Assembly: GCA_002360945.1 (NCBI GenBank)
Contig: DERO01000046.1
Location: 1-63,469, forward strand
From: Leclercia adecarboxylata
Lineage (GTDB): Bacteria > Pseudomonadota > Gammaproteobacteria > Enterobacterales > Enterobacteriaceae
DNA: 63,469 nucleotides
Reading direction: 5' to 3'
This document shows positions 44,038-58,092 of the stretch, one piece after another; the stretch's first letter is position 1; each line of letters opens with the position of its first letter. The position numbers and the translations under genes were made by a program. Below the pieces are notes generated by a model. That model was not told where the DNA came from, ran no database searches, and saw only the letters and a list, made by a program, of their open reading frames with translations.

Positions 44038-44859
44038 ATGCTGTCGCGTCGGTCACATCGACTCAGCCGTTTTCGTCGAAACAAACGTCGCTTGCGTGAG
44101 CGCTTACGCCAGCGGATTTTCTTCAGAGACAGGGTACTGCCAGAATTGATGGAAAAACCAAGAGTGCTGGTCCTGACCGGGGCGGGGATCTCCGCCGAGT
44201 CGGGCATTCGAACCTTCCGCGCTACTGACGGGTTGTGGGAAGAGCATCGCGTTGAAGATGTGGCGACGCCGGAAGGCTTCGCCCGTAATCCGCAGCTGGT
44301 GCAGGCGTTCTACAACGCCCGCCGTCGCCAGCTGCAGTCGCCGGAGATTGCCCCTAACGCGGCGCATCTGGCGCTGGCTAAGCTGGAAGAGGCGCTGGGA
44401 GATCGTTTTCTGCTGGTCACGCAGAACATCGATAACCTGCACGAGCGTGCGGGCAATAAGAACGTGATCCATATGCACGGCGAGCTGCTGAAGGTGCGCT
44501 GTTCCGGCAGCGGCCAGGTGTTTAACTGGACCGGCGATGTCACCCTCGATGACAAATGCCACTGCTGTCAGTTCCCGTCCCCGCTACGTCCGCACGTGGT
44601 CTGGTTCGGCGAAATGCCGCTGGGGATGGACGAGATCTATAGCGCCCTGGCGATGGCGGACGTGTTTATCGCCATTGGCACCTCCGGGCACGTCTATCCG
44701 GCAGCAGGGTTCGTCCACGAGGCGAAGCTGCACGGGGCGCATACGGTGGAGCTGAACCTTGAGCCGAGCCAGGTGGGCAGCGAGTTTGAAGATAAAGTGT
44801 ACGGGCTGGCGAGCGAAGTGGTGCCGGAGTTTGTGGATAAATTATTGAAGGGATTGTAG
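44038..44859 (+). CDS. cobB: CobB, NAD-dependent protein deacetylase (sirtuin)
   Basis: CobB removes acyl groups from lysines, for example on acetyl-CoA synthetase. The long form has 273 residues; the basic N-terminal extension ([22 protein letters not shown]) is present. An internal ATG at residue 38 ([13 protein letters not shown]) would give the short form known in Salmonella. NAD motifs are [14 protein letters not shown] and [12 protein letters not shown], and the catalytic histidine is in HMHGELLK. The tail is about six residues shorter than in E. coli. Confidence 0.96.
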   Translation: MLSRRSHRLSRFRRNKRRLRERLRQRIFFRDRVLPELMEKPRVLVLTGAGISAESGIRTFRATDGLWEEHRVEDVATPEGFARNPQLVQAFYNARRRQLQSPEIAPNAAHLALAKLEEALGDRFLLVTQNIDNLHERAGNKNVIHMHGELLKVRCSGSGQVFNWTGDVTLDDKCHCCQFPSPLRPHVVWFGEMPLGMDEIYSALAMADVFIAIGTSGHVYPAAGFVHEAKLHGAHTVELNLEPSQVGSEFEDKVYGLASEVVPEFVDKLLKGL

Positions 44860-44863
44860 TTTT

Positions 44864-44930
44864 TGTAGGCCGGGCAAACGCAGTGCCGCCCGGCGGTTGT
44901 GCCCGGTGGCGCTGCGCTTACCGGGCCTAC
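44864..44930. repeat. REP (BIME) pair between cobB and potD
   Basis: Two inverted units (GTAGGCCGGGCAAACGCAGTG... and ...GGTGGCGCTGCGCTTACC) lie between the convergent gene ends and belong to the same family as the other REP sites in the window. Confidence 0.85.
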
Positions 44931-44947
44931 ATGTGCACGGTGTGAAA

Positions 44948-45982
44948 TTAACGACCCGCTTTTAACTTCTGATAATACTCTTCATACAGACGGCTCGCGT
45001 CGCCCACATCGTTCTGCCACTCGCCTTTGCTGACGGTTGCCGCATCCGGATAGAGCGACTTGTCGTTCGCCACCTCCGGGCTCAGCAGCTTGCGCGCCGC
45101 CAGGTTTGGCGTCGGATAGCCGATGGTTTCAGCCACCTGTTTTGCCACATCCGGGCGCAGCAGGAAGTTAATCAGCTTCAGCGCCCCGTCGACATTTTTG
45201 GCGTTGGCCGGAATAGAGAGGCTGTCCATCCAGAAGATCCCACCCTCTTCAGGCCACACCACTTCCAGCGGCGTACCGGCCTGGCGCGCCACGTACGCCG
45301 AACCGTTCCACACCATCCCCAGGTTAACTTCCCCTTCCATATACGGGTTAGCCGGGTTATCTGAGTTGAAAGCCGCGACGTTTGGCATCAGTTTTTGCAG
45401 TTCGTGATACGCCGCTTCGATCTCTTTCGGGTCGGTGGTGTTGCCGGAGTAGCCCAGCTTGCGCAGCGCCACCTGGAACACTTCGCGCGCGTCGTCGGTC
45501 AGCAGCAGTCCGCCTTTGTACTCCGGTTTCCACAGATCCGCCCAGCGGGTCACCGTTTTAGGATCCATGGCCTCGCTGTTGATCCCGATCGCCGTCGCGC
45601 CCCAAATGTACGGAATGGAGTAGTCGTTATTCGGGTCAAACGGCTTGTTGAGCATCTCCGGATCGAGGTTTGAAAAATTGGTTAGCTTCGATCTGTCGAT
45701 CTTCTGGATCATGCCCTCTTTGCGCATCTTGTCGACGAAATAGGTCGACGGCACCACCAGATCGTAGGCGCCCTCTTTATAGGTCTTGAGCTTGGCATAC
45801 ATGGTCTCATTCGATTCATAAGTCGAATAGATCACCTTGATGCCGGTCTCTTTGGTGAACTGCTCCAGCAGGCCAGGCGGCACATACTCGGTCCAGTTGT
45901 AGAAGTAGAGGGTCTTACTGTCGTCCGCGTGCGCCGCGCCTATTCCCAGCACCAGCGCCGCAGCAGCAAGCATTTTTTTCAT
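44948..45982 (-). CDS. potD: PotD, spermidine/putrescine-binding protein
   Basis: PotD is the periplasmic receptor of the PotABCD polyamine importer. The 344-residue precursor has a signal peptide cut near AAHADD. The solute-binding domain starts KTLYFYNWTEYVPPGLLEQF, and the binding-site aromatics and acids fall in YSTYESNETMY, IPYIWGATAIG and WPEEGGIFWMDS. It is the last gene of the operon and overlaps potC by four bases (ATGA). Confidence 0.97.
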   Translation of the reverse strand: MKKMLAAAALVLGIGAAHADDSKTLYFYNWTEYVPPGLLEQFTKETGIKVIYSTYESNETMYAKLKTYKEGAYDLVVPSTYFVDKMRKEGMIQKIDRSKLTNFSNLDPEMLNKPFDPNNDYSIPYIWGATAIGINSEAMDPKTVTRWADLWKPEYKGGLLLTDDAREVFQVALRKLGYSGNTTDPKEIEAAYHELQKLMPNVAAFNSDNPANPYMEGEVNLGMVWNGSAYVARQAGTPLEVVWPEEGGIFWMDSLSIPANAKNVDGALKLINFLLRPDVAKQVAETIGYPTPNLAARKLLSPEVANDKSLYPDAATVSKGEWQNDVGDASRLYEEYYQKLKAGR

Positions 45983-46770
45983 TTCACTGTCCCCTGAGAT
46001 TTTGTTTTATCACGAGCAACAAGCTGGCTGGCGATCACCAGAACCAGCGATAACATCAACAGAATGGTCGCCAGCGCGTTCACCTCCGGTGAGACGCCGA
46101 CTTTCACCATTGAATAGATCTTCAACGGCAGAATTTCATAGCTCGGGCCGGTGACAAACGACGAAACCACTACGTCATCCATCGACAGGGTAAAGCTGAG
46201 CAGCCATCCCGCGGCCACCGCGGGCATCGCCAGCGGCAGGATGATTTTGCGCAGGATGGTCATTTCGCTGGCACCCAGATCTTTCGCCGCTTCCAGCATC
46301 CGTACATCAAAGCCCTTCAGACGGGAGTAGACCGTCACTACCACAAACGGCAGGCAGAAGGTGATGTGCGAGAAGAGCAGCGACCAGAAGCCCAGTTGCA
46401 CTCCCAGCAGCATAAACAGCACCAGCAGCGAAATAGCCATCACGATGTCCGGGGACATCATCACTACAAACAGCATCCCGCTGACGAAGGGCTTGCCGCG
46501 AAAACGGTAGCGGTAGAGCGCCACCGCGGTCAGGGAGCCAATCAGCGTGGCGAAGGTGGCTGAGAAGATAGCCATTGTCAGCGAGTGCTGCGCCGCCTGC
46601 AGCAGGCTGTCGTTGTTCATCAGCAGGCTGTACCACTGGGTGGTAAACCCCTGCCAGCTGATGCCAAAGCGCGAGCTGTTAAACGAGTTGACGATCAGAA
46701 TAATGATCGGAATGTAGAGATACGCGTAGATGGCGGTCATAAAACCGCCGCGGAGCAGTCGACCAATCAT
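45979..46770 (-). CDS. potC: PotC, spermidine/putrescine permease
   Basis: PotC is one of the two channel-forming subunits. The 263 residues carry about six membrane helices and the EAA loop (EAAKDLGASEMTILRKIILPL) that contacts the ATPase. It overlaps potB and potD by ATGA, so translation is coupled. Confidence 0.96.
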   Translation of the reverse strand: MIGRLLRGGFMTAIYAYLYIPIIILIVNSFNSSRFGISWQGFTTQWYSLLMNNDSLLQAAQHSLTMAIFSATFATLIGSLTAVALYRYRFRGKPFVSGMLFVVMMSPDIVMAISLLVLFMLLGVQLGFWSLLFSHITFCLPFVVVTVYSRLKGFDVRMLEAAKDLGASEMTILRKIILPLAMPAVAAGWLLSFTLSMDDVVVSSFVTGPSYEILPLKIYSMVKVGVSPEVNALATILLMLSLVLVIASQLVARDKTKSQGTVK

Positions 46771-47624
46771 CCGAGTTCCCCCTTATTGTTAAGCAAGCGC
46801 GAGGCACGCCAGTAGATCAGCAGCATCAGGCCCATCACCAGCGTCAGGGTGATGCTGGTAGCCGAGCCGAACGGCCAGTCGCGAATGTTGAGGAACTGAC
46901 TCTTGATAACGTTGCCGATCAGCAGGTTCTTTGCGCCGCCCATCAGGTCGGAGACGTAGAACAGCCCCATCGCCGGGAGCATCACCAGCAGGCAGCCGGC
47001 AATGATCCCCGGCATGGTCAGCGGGATGATAATGCGGATAAAGGTCTGCAGCTTGCTGGCACCCAGATCCCTCGCGGCTTCCAGCAGGGGTTTATCCAGC
47101 TTCTCGATGCTGGAGTAGAGCGGCATCACCATAAACGGCAGCAGGATATAGACCAGCCCGACGATCACCGCCCCGGGGGTAAACATAATGCGGATCGGCG
47201 TGTCGATCACCCCCAGCCACAGCAGAAACGCATTCAGATAGCCCTTGGTGCTGAGAAAAATCTTCAGGCCATAAATACGAATCAGCGAGTTGGTCCAGAA
47301 GGGCACAATCAGCAGAAACAGCAGCAGCGGGCGGACCTTCTGCGGCAGCTTCGCCAGAAACCAGGCGAAGGGATAGCCGAGGATCAGGCAGACCAGGGTG
47401 GCGATCAGCGCCATATTGAGCGAATGAATCAGCACCTGGAAATAGAGCGGATCGAGCAGGCGCGCGTAGTTGTCCAGCGTAAAGACCAGCGAGACGAAAT
47501 GGGCGTCGTCGCGGGTCAAAAAGCTGGTGGCAATGATCATCAGGTTGGGTAAAAAGACAAACAACACAAGCCAACCGACGATAGTGGCGATCACCCCATT
47601 CTGGAACTTACTTGTGTTCTTCAT
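46767..47624 (-). CDS. potB: PotB, spermidine/putrescine permease
   Basis: PotB pairs with PotC. The start is placed at 47624 ([10 protein letters not shown]), 285 residues, inside the end of potA with a 17-base overlap; an alternative start four codons earlier would begin MCWL. Six helices are visible, together with the EAA loop [21 protein letters not shown]. Confidence 0.94.
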   Translation of the reverse strand: MKNTSKFQNGVIATIVGWLVLFVFLPNLMIIATSFLTRDDAHFVSLVFTLDNYARLLDPLYFQVLIHSLNMALIATLVCLILGYPFAWFLAKLPQKVRPLLLFLLIVPFWTNSLIRIYGLKIFLSTKGYLNAFLLWLGVIDTPIRIMFTPGAVIVGLVYILLPFMVMPLYSSIEKLDKPLLEAARDLGASKLQTFIRIIIPLTMPGIIAGCLLVMLPAMGLFYVSDLMGGAKNLLIGNVIKSQFLNIRDWPFGSATSITLTLVMGLMLLIYWRASRLLNNKGELG

Positions 47625-48744
47625 CAGCCAGCACAACCTCCCAGCTTTCTACCCAGTTAATCACCATTTTCTGATTCAGCGAGTGGTCGAAATCAGGATC
47701 GTCCTCGTTAAAGAACTCGCTGACCATCACCATCTTGCCGTTTTCCAGTTCGACCACCGACTCGAGCGTCATCCCTTTGTAGTTGCGCTCGCGGATATAG
47801 CCGATCAACCCTTCCGCTTCGGTCTCGTCGTGGATCTCATCGACGCGCAGATCTTCCGGGCGCAGCAGGACGTTGAGCCGTTGCCCGGGTTCTACAGCAA
47901 AGTTGACGAAGATGTTGCAGGCGCGGCCTTCGACGTTAGCCAGCACCCGCTGGTCGTCGAGGCGTTCAATAACCGTAGCACTGAAGATGTTGATTTCGCC
48001 AATAAAGCTGGCGACAAACAGGTTCTTCGGCTCTTCGTAGATCTCACGCGGGGTGCCGTCCTGTTCGATTTTGCCGTCGCGCATCACCACGATGCGATCG
48101 GACATGGTCAACGCCTCCTCCTGATCGTGGGTGACAAAGACAAAGGTGATCCCAAGCTTACGCTGCAGGGCCTTTAATTCGTTCTGCATCTGCTTGCGCA
48201 GCTTGTAATCCAGCGCGGACAGAGATTCATCCAGCAGCAGCAGGCGCGGCTTATTGACCACCGCGCGGGCGATGGCGACGCGCTGCTGTTGCCCACCTGA
48301 CAACTGGTGCGGCTTACGCTGGGCGAACGCTTCGAGCTGCACCATGCGCAGGGCATCGGTAACGCGGGGTGTAATCTCACTGGCAGGGGTTTTTTGCATC
48401 CGCAGGCCAAAGGCGACGTTTTCGAACACCGTCATATGCGGGAACAGGGCGTAGCTTTGAAAGACGGTATTGACGTGACGGTGTTCTGCAGGAACCTGAG
48501 TGATATCCTGATCTTCAAGATGAATATGGCCGCGATCGACGTTTTCCAGCCCGGCGATAAGGCGAAGCACTGTCGTTTTGCCGCAGCCCGACGGGCCAAG
48601 CAGCGTAAGAAATTCGCCGTTGTTGATGGTTAAATCGAGGTCGGAAATGACGGTTTTTCCGTCAAAGCTTTTACGAATTCCGGCCAGTTGCACCAACGGT
48701 GACAGTGAAGCTGGTTGTGTATTCAATTTTTGATTCAGTCCCAT
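47608..48744 (-). CDS. potA: PotA, spermidine/putrescine ABC ATPase
   Basis: PotA drives polyamine import. The 378 residues match E. coli. Walker A is [13 protein letters not shown], the signature is [13 protein letters not shown], Walker B is [12 protein letters not shown], and the switch is [11 protein letters not shown]-terminal TOBE regulatory domain includes [11 protein letters not shown], the region through which intracellular spermidine feeds back. It is the first gene of potABCD and divergent from pepT. Confidence 0.97.
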   Translation of the reverse strand: MGLNQKLNTQPASLSPLVQLAGIRKSFDGKTVISDLDLTINNGEFLTLLGPSGCGKTTVLRLIAGLENVDRGHIHLEDQDITQVPAEHRHVNTVFQSYALFPHMTVFENVAFGLRMQKTPASEITPRVTDALRMVQLEAFAQRKPHQLSGGQQQRVAIARAVVNKPRLLLLDESLSALDYKLRKQMQNELKALQRKLGITFVFVTHDQEEALTMSDRIVVMRDGKIEQDGTPREIYEEPKNLFVASFIGEINIFSATVIERLDDQRVLANVEGRACNIFVNFAVEPGQRLNVLLRPEDLRVDEIHDETEAEGLIGYIRERNYKGMTLESVVELENGKMVMVSEFFNEDDPDFDHSLNQKMVINWVESWEVVLADEEHK

Positions 48745-48993
48745 ATGGACGCCGCAGGTACTTATTGCAGCGGGGTTTGTGGTTAGCCACCTTGGTGAAA
48801 CGTAATGAGGGCGGACATTCTACGGGAATACGCGGTAATCGCCAATCCTTGTTACCCATTGATAAGCTACATTTATTAGCGAAGGTGACGATAAAACGGA
48901 AATATTCTCGTTTACGGGATAAAAGTGACCTGACGCAATATTTGGGTTTTGCTGCTTACTGATAATGTTGTCACAAAAAGTGAGGGTGACTGC

Positions 48994-50220
48994 ATGGATA
49001 AATTACTTGAGCGTTTTTTACAGTACGTATCGCTGGATACCCAATCTAAACCGGGTGTCCGTCAGGTGCCGAGCACCGAAGGCCAATGGAAACTGTTACA
49101 GCTGTTAAAGACGCAACTGGAAGAGTTGGGTCTGGTCAACGTCACGTTAAGTGAAAAAGGGACGGTAATGGGGACGCTCCCCGCCACCGTGAGCGGCGAT
49201 ATTCCGGCCATTGGTTTTATTTCTCATGTTGATACCTCACCGGATTTTAGCGGTAAAAACGTAAATCCGCAGATTGTTGAGAGCTATCGCGGCGGCGACA
49301 TTGCACTGGGGGTGGGCGACGAAGTGTTGTCCCCGGTGATGTTCCCGGTGTTACACCAGCTGCTCGGGCAGACGCTGATCACCACCGACGGCAAAACGCT
49401 GCTGGGGGCTGACGATAAAGCCGGGGTGGCCGAGATCATGACCGCGCTGGCGGTGCTGAAGCACAACAAGGTGCCGCACGGCGATATCCGCGTCGCTTTT
49501 ACACCGGATGAAGAGGTGGGCAAAGGGGCGAAGCATTTCGACGTTGAGGCGTTCGACGCCCGCTGGGCCTACACCGTGGACGGCGGCGGCGTGGGCGAGC
49601 TGGAGTTTGAGAATTTCAATGCGGCGTCGGTGAATATTCGCATCGTTGGTAACAACGTCCACCCGGGCACGGCGAAAGGGGTAATGGTAAACGCGCTGTC
49701 GCTGGCGGCCCGCATTCATGCCGAAGTCCCGGCAGAGGAGAGCCCGGAACAAACAGAGGGCTATGAGGGGTTCTACCACCTCACCAGCATCAAAGGGACG
49801 GTCGATCGCGCAGACATGCACTACATCATCCGCGATTTTAACCGCGACGGCTTTGAAGCGCGCAAACGCAGGATGATGGATATCGCCAAAAAGGTGGGGA
49901 AAGGGCTGCACCCGGATTGCTACATTGAGCTGATCATCGAGGACAGCTATTACAATATGCATGAAAAGGTGATCGAGCATCCGTACATTCTTGAGGTGGC
50001 ACAGCAGGCGATGCGCGACTGTGGGGTTGAACCGCAGTTAAAACCGATCCGCGGCGGCACCGACGGGGCACAGCTCTCCTTTATGGGATTGCCGTGCCCG
50101 AATATTTTCACCGGCGGCTACAACTACCACGGCAAACATGAGTTCGTGACGCTTGAGGGGATGGAGAAAGCGGTGCAGGTGATCGTGCGGATTGCCGAGC
50201 TTACGGCGAAACACCAGTAA
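48994..50220 (+). CDS. pepT: PepT, tripeptide aminopeptidase
   Basis: PepT is a cytosolic zinc enzyme that removes the N-terminal residue of tripeptides. The start [20 protein letters not shown] at 48994 gives 408 residues, as in E. coli. Metal and catalytic residues are visible in [38 protein letters not shown] and NYHGKHEF. In Salmonella pepT is induced by FNR; a poor FNR-like sequence (GTGAC-CTGA-CGCAA at 48926) is the only candidate seen here. Confidence 0.97.
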   Translation: MDKLLERFLQYVSLDTQSKPGVRQVPSTEGQWKLLQLLKTQLEELGLVNVTLSEKGTVMGTLPATVSGDIPAIGFISHVDTSPDFSGKNVNPQIVESYRGGDIALGVGDEVLSPVMFPVLHQLLGQTLITTDGKTLLGADDKAGVAEIMTALAVLKHNKVPHGDIRVAFTPDEEVGKGAKHFDVEAFDARWAYTVDGGGVGELEFENFNAASVNIRIVGNNVHPGTAKGVMVNALSLAARIHAEVPAEESPEQTEGYEGFYHLTSIKGTVDRADMHYIIRDFNRDGFEARKRRMMDIAKKVGKGLHPDCYIELIIEDSYYNMHEKVIEHPYILEVAQQAMRDCGVEPQLKPIRGGTDGAQLSFMGLPCPNIFTGGYNYHGKHEFVTLEGMEKAVQVIVRIAELTAKHQ

Positions 50221-50221
50221 T

Positions 50222-50284
50222 TGCCCGGTGGCGCTACGCTTACCGGGCCTACACCCAGGCCGGGCAAACAACGTGCCGCCCGGC
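50222..50284. repeat. REP pair upstream of the RAYT gene
   Basis: GCCCGGTGGCGCTACGCTTACCGGGCCTAC is followed by CAGGCCGGGCAAAC...GTGCCGCCCGGCA. The units abut the transposase gene and form one side of a REPtron. Confidence 0.88.
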
Positions 50285-50312
50285 ACTTTCACAAATGGGG
50301 AGGGAACCTCAT

Positions 50313-50804
50313 ATGTCAAACTACCGTCGTCACTACGTGCCGGGCGGAACCTGGTTTTTCACCGTTAACCTGCTAAACCGGCGCAGCGATCTGCTCACGC
50401 GCCATATCAATACGCTTCGCACGGTGACGCAATGCATTAAACATGCAAAACCCTTTCTGATTAACGCCTGGGTGATCCTGCCCGAACATATGCACTGCAT
50501 CTGGACGTTGCCCGAAAACGACACCGACTATTCCGGCCGCTGGCGTGACATTAAAAAGACCTTCACCCGAGCCCTGGGAAAGTCGGGTATCTGGCAGCCG
50601 CGGTTCTGGGAACATACCATCCGGGATGAAAACGACCTGCGCAGGCATACGGATTACATCTATATCAACCCGTTAAAACATGGCTATGTCAGGCGAGTAA
50701 AAGACTGGCCCTATTCGACCTTTCATCGTGACGTGCGGGAAGGGCTCTATCCAGAAGATTGGGCGGGGGAGATAGAGGATTTTGACGCAGGCGAGCGCCG
50801 GTAA
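50313..50804 (+). CDS. rayT: REP-associated tyrosine transposase (RAYT)
   Basis: A 163-residue single-strand nuclease of the Y1/HUH superfamily, closely like E. coli RayT (YafM). The start MSNYRRHYVPGGTWFFTVNL is the family start. The HUH pair is in ILPEHMHCIW, and the likely catalytic tyrosine is in DYIYINPLKHGYV, with the helix RWRDIKKTFTRAL before it. RAYT enzymes bind and cut REP hairpins at a GTAG next to the stem foot. Here REP units flank the gene on both sides and carry GTAG. It interrupts the usual pepT-roxA neighbourhood. Confidence 0.93.
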   Translation: MSNYRRHYVPGGTWFFTVNLLNRRSDLLTRHINTLRTVTQCIKHAKPFLINAWVILPEHMHCIWTLPENDTDYSGRWRDIKKTFTRALGKSGIWQPRFWEHTIRDENDLRRHTDYIYINPLKHGYVRRVKDWPYSTFHRDVREGLYPEDWAGEIEDFDAGERR

Positions 50805-50808
50805 AAAA

Positions 50809-50936
50809 TGCCGGGTGGCGGCTACGCCTTACCCGGCCTACGGTAGAGTGTTGCAGTTGTAGGCCCGGTAAGCGGAGCGCCACCGGGCATTATCACGTAT
50901 ACGTTGTAGGTCGGGCAAACGCAGTGCCGCCCGGCA
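50809..50936. repeat. Three REP units downstream of the RAYT gene
   Basis: Units at about 50809-50840, 50857-50890 and 50904-50936 alternate in direction and share the GCCGGG...CCCGGC arms. GTAGG marks the foot of the second and third. The third has one change (GTAGGTCGGGC). Confidence 0.87.
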
Positions 50937-50949
50937 ACGAACAAACGAC

Positions 50950-52071
50950 TCAGTCCTCGAAGAACCAGTACCCGCTGTTGACCAGCGCCGCCAGCATGGC
51001 GAGGAACGACGGGTCTTCCAGCGCATCACCGAACTTGTCGGCCGTCAGCACCGTATGGCTGGCCAGCACTTCTACAGCCGGACGGTGCGGGGAGTCCAGT
51101 TGCTCGCCATTGACGTAAACTTCTTCGCCAATGCGTAACACGCGCAAGCCACCCAGACGCACCAGCTTGTCACCCTGCTGCAGCGCATCGTAAATCTCAT
51201 CGGGCTGATACGGCGGCTCCGGCAGGGAGACGTCCAGCTCGTGACGGGACTGGCTGATAAACTCCCCGAACCACTGGTTGAAATGCTGCGGCTGGTTGAT
51301 CAGATCCAGCATCATCCCGCGCAGTTTATCCAGCTCTTCGGGCAGGATATCGGCCGGATGCTCACGGGCAGGCACGTCCGGATCGCTGAAGCGATGGCTG
51401 CCCAGCTCGCGCTGCAGAACATAATCGGCAAATCCGCTGATCATCTCGCGACCGCTTGGCGCGCGGAAGCCCACCGAATAGTTCATCGAGTTCTCAAGGG
51501 AGTAGCCTTCATGCGGGAATCCCGGTGGAATATAGAGAATATCGCCCGGCTCCAGCTCTTCGTCGATGATGCCAACAAAAGGATCCACCTGTAGCAGGTC
51601 GGGATGCGGGCAGTGCTGCTTCATCGGCACCTTCTCGCCTACGCGCCAGCGGCGACGACCGGTACCCTGAATGATAAACACGTCATATTGATCCAGATGC
51701 GGGCCAACGCCGCCTCCCGGCACGGAGAAGGAGATCATCAGATCGTCCATCCGCCAGTCGGGCAGGGCGCGGAACGGCTGCATCAGGGCTGCGGCGGGCT
51801 GGTGCCAGTGGTTGACCGCCTGCACCAGCAGGGACCAGTTGGTCTCGCCCAGGTGATCGAAGCTTTCAAACGGGCCGTGGCTGACCTGCCATTTGCCCTC
51901 GTTATGGCTGACGAGGCGGCTGTCGACTTCACTCTCCATGGCGAGGCCGGCCAGTTCATCGGGCGAGATCGGATCGACGAAATGGGTAATGCCGCGTTTC
52001 AGAACGACCGGGCGCTTTTGCCAGTAGCGTTCGATAAAGTCGGGCCAGTTAAGAGCTAATTGATAATCCAT
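50950..52071 (-). CDS. roxA: RoxA (YcfD), ribosomal protein uL16 arginine hydroxylase
   Basis: RoxA is an iron and 2-oxoglutarate-dependent JmjC oxygenase that hydroxylates Arg81 of uL16. The 373 residues match E. coli. The iron triad is visible as GPHLDQYDVF (histidine and aspartate) and the histidine in PPGFPHEGYS. A dimerisation and winged-helix region follows. It lies downstream of phoQ, with an apparent promoter of its own. Confidence 0.95.
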   Translation of the reverse strand: MDYQLALNWPDFIERYWQKRPVVLKRGITHFVDPISPDELAGLAMESEVDSRLVSHNEGKWQVSHGPFESFDHLGETNWSLLVQAVNHWHQPAAALMQPFRALPDWRMDDLMISFSVPGGGVGPHLDQYDVFIIQGTGRRRWRVGEKVPMKQHCPHPDLLQVDPFVGIIDEELEPGDILYIPPGFPHEGYSLENSMNYSVGFRAPSGREMISGFADYVLQRELGSHRFSDPDVPAREHPADILPEELDKLRGMMLDLINQPQHFNQWFGEFISQSRHELDVSLPEPPYQPDEIYDALQQGDKLVRLGGLRVLRIGEEVYVNGEQLDSPHRPAVEVLASHTVLTADKFGDALEDPSFLAMLAALVNSGYWFFED

Positions 52072-52102
52072 TTTTATATTCCGCAGGCTTTTACTGAGTC
52101 GG

Positions 52103-52108
52103 ATTATA
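52103..52108 (-). promoter_or_regulatory. Consensus -10 box before roxA
   Basis: TATAAT on the minus strand lies 31 bases before the roxA start codon. No good -35 box is seen 16-18 bases upstream, so an activator or weak activity is possible. Confidence 0.4.
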
Positions 52109-52160
52109 ACGGAAGCTCAGCGACCTGCGTGCGAGAATCACGCTTTTTTCAACCGAAGGC

Positions 52161-53624
52161 TTAACTCTCGTCACTTGTAAGGTGCTGGCGACCAAAAATC
52201 GCCTCCATACGCGCCCCGCCGAGCAGGCTATCGCCGGTGTCGATCCGGCCGTCGTACTGCTCAACAATGTCGCGCGCAACCGACAGACCTACCCCCTGGC
52301 CGGGGCGTAGGGTGTCGGCACGCTGCCCGCGATCGAAGACCTGATCGCGTTTGCCCTGCGGGATCCCCGGGCCGTCATCCTCAACGATAATGTGCAGCTC
52401 ATCTTCCCCCTGGCGGGCCGAGACCTCGACGAACTCAAGGCAGTATTTACAGGCGTTATCGAGCAGGTTGCCCATCACTTCCATAAAGTCGTTCTTTTCG
52501 CCCACAAAGCTGATTTCAGGCGAGATATCGAGGGTGATGTTCACCCCCTTGCGCTGATAGACCTTATTCAGGGCCGAGGTCAGGCTGTCCAGCAGCGGAG
52601 CAACGGGGTGCAGCTCCCGGCTCAGCAGGGTGCTGCCGGTTCGCATGCTGGCGCGGTGCAGGTAGTAACCGATCTGCTGAGAGATACGGCTGATCTGCTC
52701 CAGCATCACCGGTTCCGCCTCATCGGCGCTCAGCTTCGCACTGCGTAAGGAGCGCATCGTGCTTTGCATCACCGCCAGCGGGGTTTTCAGGCTATGCGTC
52801 AAATCGGTCAGGGTGGTGCGGTATTTGTCGTAACGTTCACGCTCGCTTTTCAGCAGCCGGTTCAGGTTGCGCACCAGGCTGGTGAGTTCACGCGTGGTGT
52901 TGGGGTTGAGTTTTTCCCGGTGGTGCTCTTCCAGCTCGCGCACCTCTTTCGCCAGCGACTCGATGGGCCGCAGGCTCCACCAGGCGGCCAGCCACAGCAG
53001 GGGGATCACCAGCAGCAGGTTGGCTGCCAGCACATACACAAACCAGTTCCACACGGTATAAGAGCGTTTTAGCTCTACCGGAATAGTGTCGATAACCACA
53101 ATCGTCAGCTGCGGCATTTGCATGGTGGCGGGGTAGATATTGACCGCCACCGAGTGGGTCAGCTCGCTGTCATCGTCGTCCTCGCGGATTTCGGCCAGCT
53201 CTTTCTGCATGTGCCGGTCGTTACCGACCAGCACGCTGGTGGCATCCACATCCGCCTCCAGCTCGTGAAAGCCGTTGGCTTTGAGCCACTCAGGGCGGAT
53301 GCTTTTGATCAGCCAGGGCACATCGCGCTGGGCCCACAGCAGCTTGCCTTTCTCATCGTAAATCAGCGACATGGTCGGGCTCTGACGATCCAGATGTTCC
53401 GGCATATCGATGGTAATTTTATTGTCTTCCCATTTCGCGAGGGTATAGAACAGATTGCTTTCGCCACGCAGCAGGCGGAAGGTGGTTTTATCAAAGCTGA
53501 CGCTGTAGCCCACCAGCGCCACCATCCCGTAGGCCAGCGAGAGCACCAGCACCACCACCGCCGTGGCCAGCAGGAAGCGAAACCGCAGTGACAGCGGCAG
53601 AAAGTGACGAGAGAGATTTTTCAT
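52161..53624 (-). CDS. phoQ: PhoQ, magnesium and peptide-sensing histidine kinase
   Basis: PhoQ senses low magnesium, acid pH and cationic peptides and phosphorylates PhoP. The 487-residue protein (486 in E. coli) has two membrane helices (about 17-43 and 194-215). The periplasmic sensor contains the acidic patch [14 protein letters not shown], and a HAMP domain follows. The phospho-acceptor histidine is in [15 protein letters not shown]. The ATPase domain has [16 protein letters not shown] and [10 protein letters not shown]. It starts directly after the phoP stop. Confidence 0.97.
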   Translation of the reverse strand: MKNLSRHFLPLSLRFRFLLATAVVVLVLSLAYGMVALVGYSVSFDKTTFRLLRGESNLFYTLAKWEDNKITIDMPEHLDRQSPTMSLIYDEKGKLLWAQRDVPWLIKSIRPEWLKANGFHELEADVDATSVLVGNDRHMQKELAEIREDDDDSELTHSVAVNIYPATMQMPQLTIVVIDTIPVELKRSYTVWNWFVYVLAANLLLVIPLLWLAAWWSLRPIESLAKEVRELEEHHREKLNPNTTRELTSLVRNLNRLLKSERERYDKYRTTLTDLTHSLKTPLAVMQSTMRSLRSAKLSADEAEPVMLEQISRISQQIGYYLHRASMRTGSTLLSRELHPVAPLLDSLTSALNKVYQRKGVNITLDISPEISFVGEKNDFMEVMGNLLDNACKYCLEFVEVSARQGEDELHIIVEDDGPGIPQGKRDQVFDRGQRADTLRPGQGVGLSVARDIVEQYDGRIDTGDSLLGGARMEAIFGRQHLTSDES

Positions 53625-54299
53625 TTAGCGTAATTCGAACAGATAGCCCTGACCACGTACGGTGGTGATGACATCCTCCGGATACTGGGCCTGAATTTTT
53701 TTGCGCAGACGCCCCATCAGCACATCGATGGTGTGGCTTTCGCGCAGTTCGGCGTCGGGGTAGAGTTGGAGCATCAGGGAATCTTTGCTCACCACTTTGC
53801 CGCTGTTGCGGATCAGCGTCTCCATAATGGTGTATTCGAAGGCGGTGAGCTTAATCACCTCGTCATGAATGGCCAGTTCGCGGCGGGAGAGATCCACCTG
53901 AAACGGCGGAATGGAGATCACCTGCGAGGCCAGACCGCTGTTGCGGCGCATTAGCGCCTGCATGCGGGCGGCAACTTCTTCAATATGAAAGGGTTTAGTG
54001 ACGTAGTCATCCGCTCCGGCGCTCAGCACCTCAACCTTATCCTGCCAGCCTTCGCGGGCGGTTAACACCAGCACCGGCAAGGAGACATCGTGGCTGCGCC
54101 ATCGGCGGATCAGCGAGAGGCCATCTTCATCAGGCAGACCCAGGTCAACGATGGCGATATCAGGCAGATGTTCATTGAGATAGTAGTCGGCCTCTTTTGC
54201 ATCTTCGGCATCGTCCACCTGATGCCCCATTTCCTGAAGCTGAACCTTCAGGTGATGACGTAGCAACGCATTATCCTCAACAACCAGTACGCGCATCAT
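53625..54299 (-). CDS. phoP: PhoP, response regulator
   Basis: PhoP is the OmpR-type regulator partnered with PhoQ and controls magnesium transport, lipid A modification and virulence-type genes. The 224 residues equal the Salmonella length with the [10 protein letters not shown] start; E. coli uses the second methionine. The phospho-acceptor aspartate is in [11 protein letters not shown], and the switch lysine is in VTKPF. The C-terminal winged helix ends [12 protein letters not shown] PhoP box precedes it. Confidence 0.98.
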   Translation of the reverse strand: MMRVLVVEDNALLRHHLKVQLQEMGHQVDDAEDAKEADYYLNEHLPDIAIVDLGLPDEDGLSLIRRWRSHDVSLPVLVLTAREGWQDKVEVLSAGADDYVTKPFHIEEVAARMQALMRRNSGLASQVISIPPFQVDLSRRELAIHDEVIKLTAFEYTIMETLIRNSGKVVSKDSLMLQLYPDAELRESHTIDVLMGRLRKKIQAQYPEDVITTVRGQGYLFELR

Positions 54300-54339
54300 C
54301 GCTTCTCCCTAATATGAATGGTCTGAATAGTTTAAGCTG

Positions 54340-54374
54340 ATTATGTTGCGGAGGGGATAAACATTTCGTAAACC
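54340..54374 (-). promoter_or_regulatory. PhoP box and promoter of phoPQ
   Basis: On the minus strand GGTTTA-CGAAA-TGTTTA matches the direct-repeat PhoP box (54358-54374). CATAAT lies 12 bases downstream as the -10 box (54340-54345). The arrangement mirrors the autoregulated P1 promoter of E. coli phoPQ. Confidence 0.88.
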
Positions 54375-54386
54375 GGAGGGGAGGGA

Positions 54387-54412
54387 ACCCTCTTTCCGGG
54401 CGGAAAGAGGGT
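54387..54412. other. Long perfect hairpin between phoP and purB
   Basis: ACCCTCTTTCC pairs with GGAAAGAGGGT around GGGC. There is no T-tract on either strand: purB reads into TTCCCTCC, and the other side is AAAAAGCG. It may stabilise the purB mRNA 3' end or act with weak termination. Confidence 0.5.
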
Positions 54413-54420
54413 AAAAAGCG

Positions 54421-56440
<2,020 letters not shown>

Positions 56441-56467
56441 ACTGGCTCCTTTCTGTGTGTAATCGCA

Positions 56468-58084
<1,617 letters not shown>

Positions 58085-58092
<8 letters not shown>

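Noticed and set aside
48926..48940. FNR site before pepT
   Set aside because: GTGAC-CTGA-CGCAA differs from TTGAT-N4-ATCAA in key bases. It is too weak to annotate alone.
50222..50936. Repeated palindromes as a CRISPR array
   Set aside because: The units alternate in direction, vary in spacing and flank a RAYT gene. They are REP elements, and no cas genes are present.
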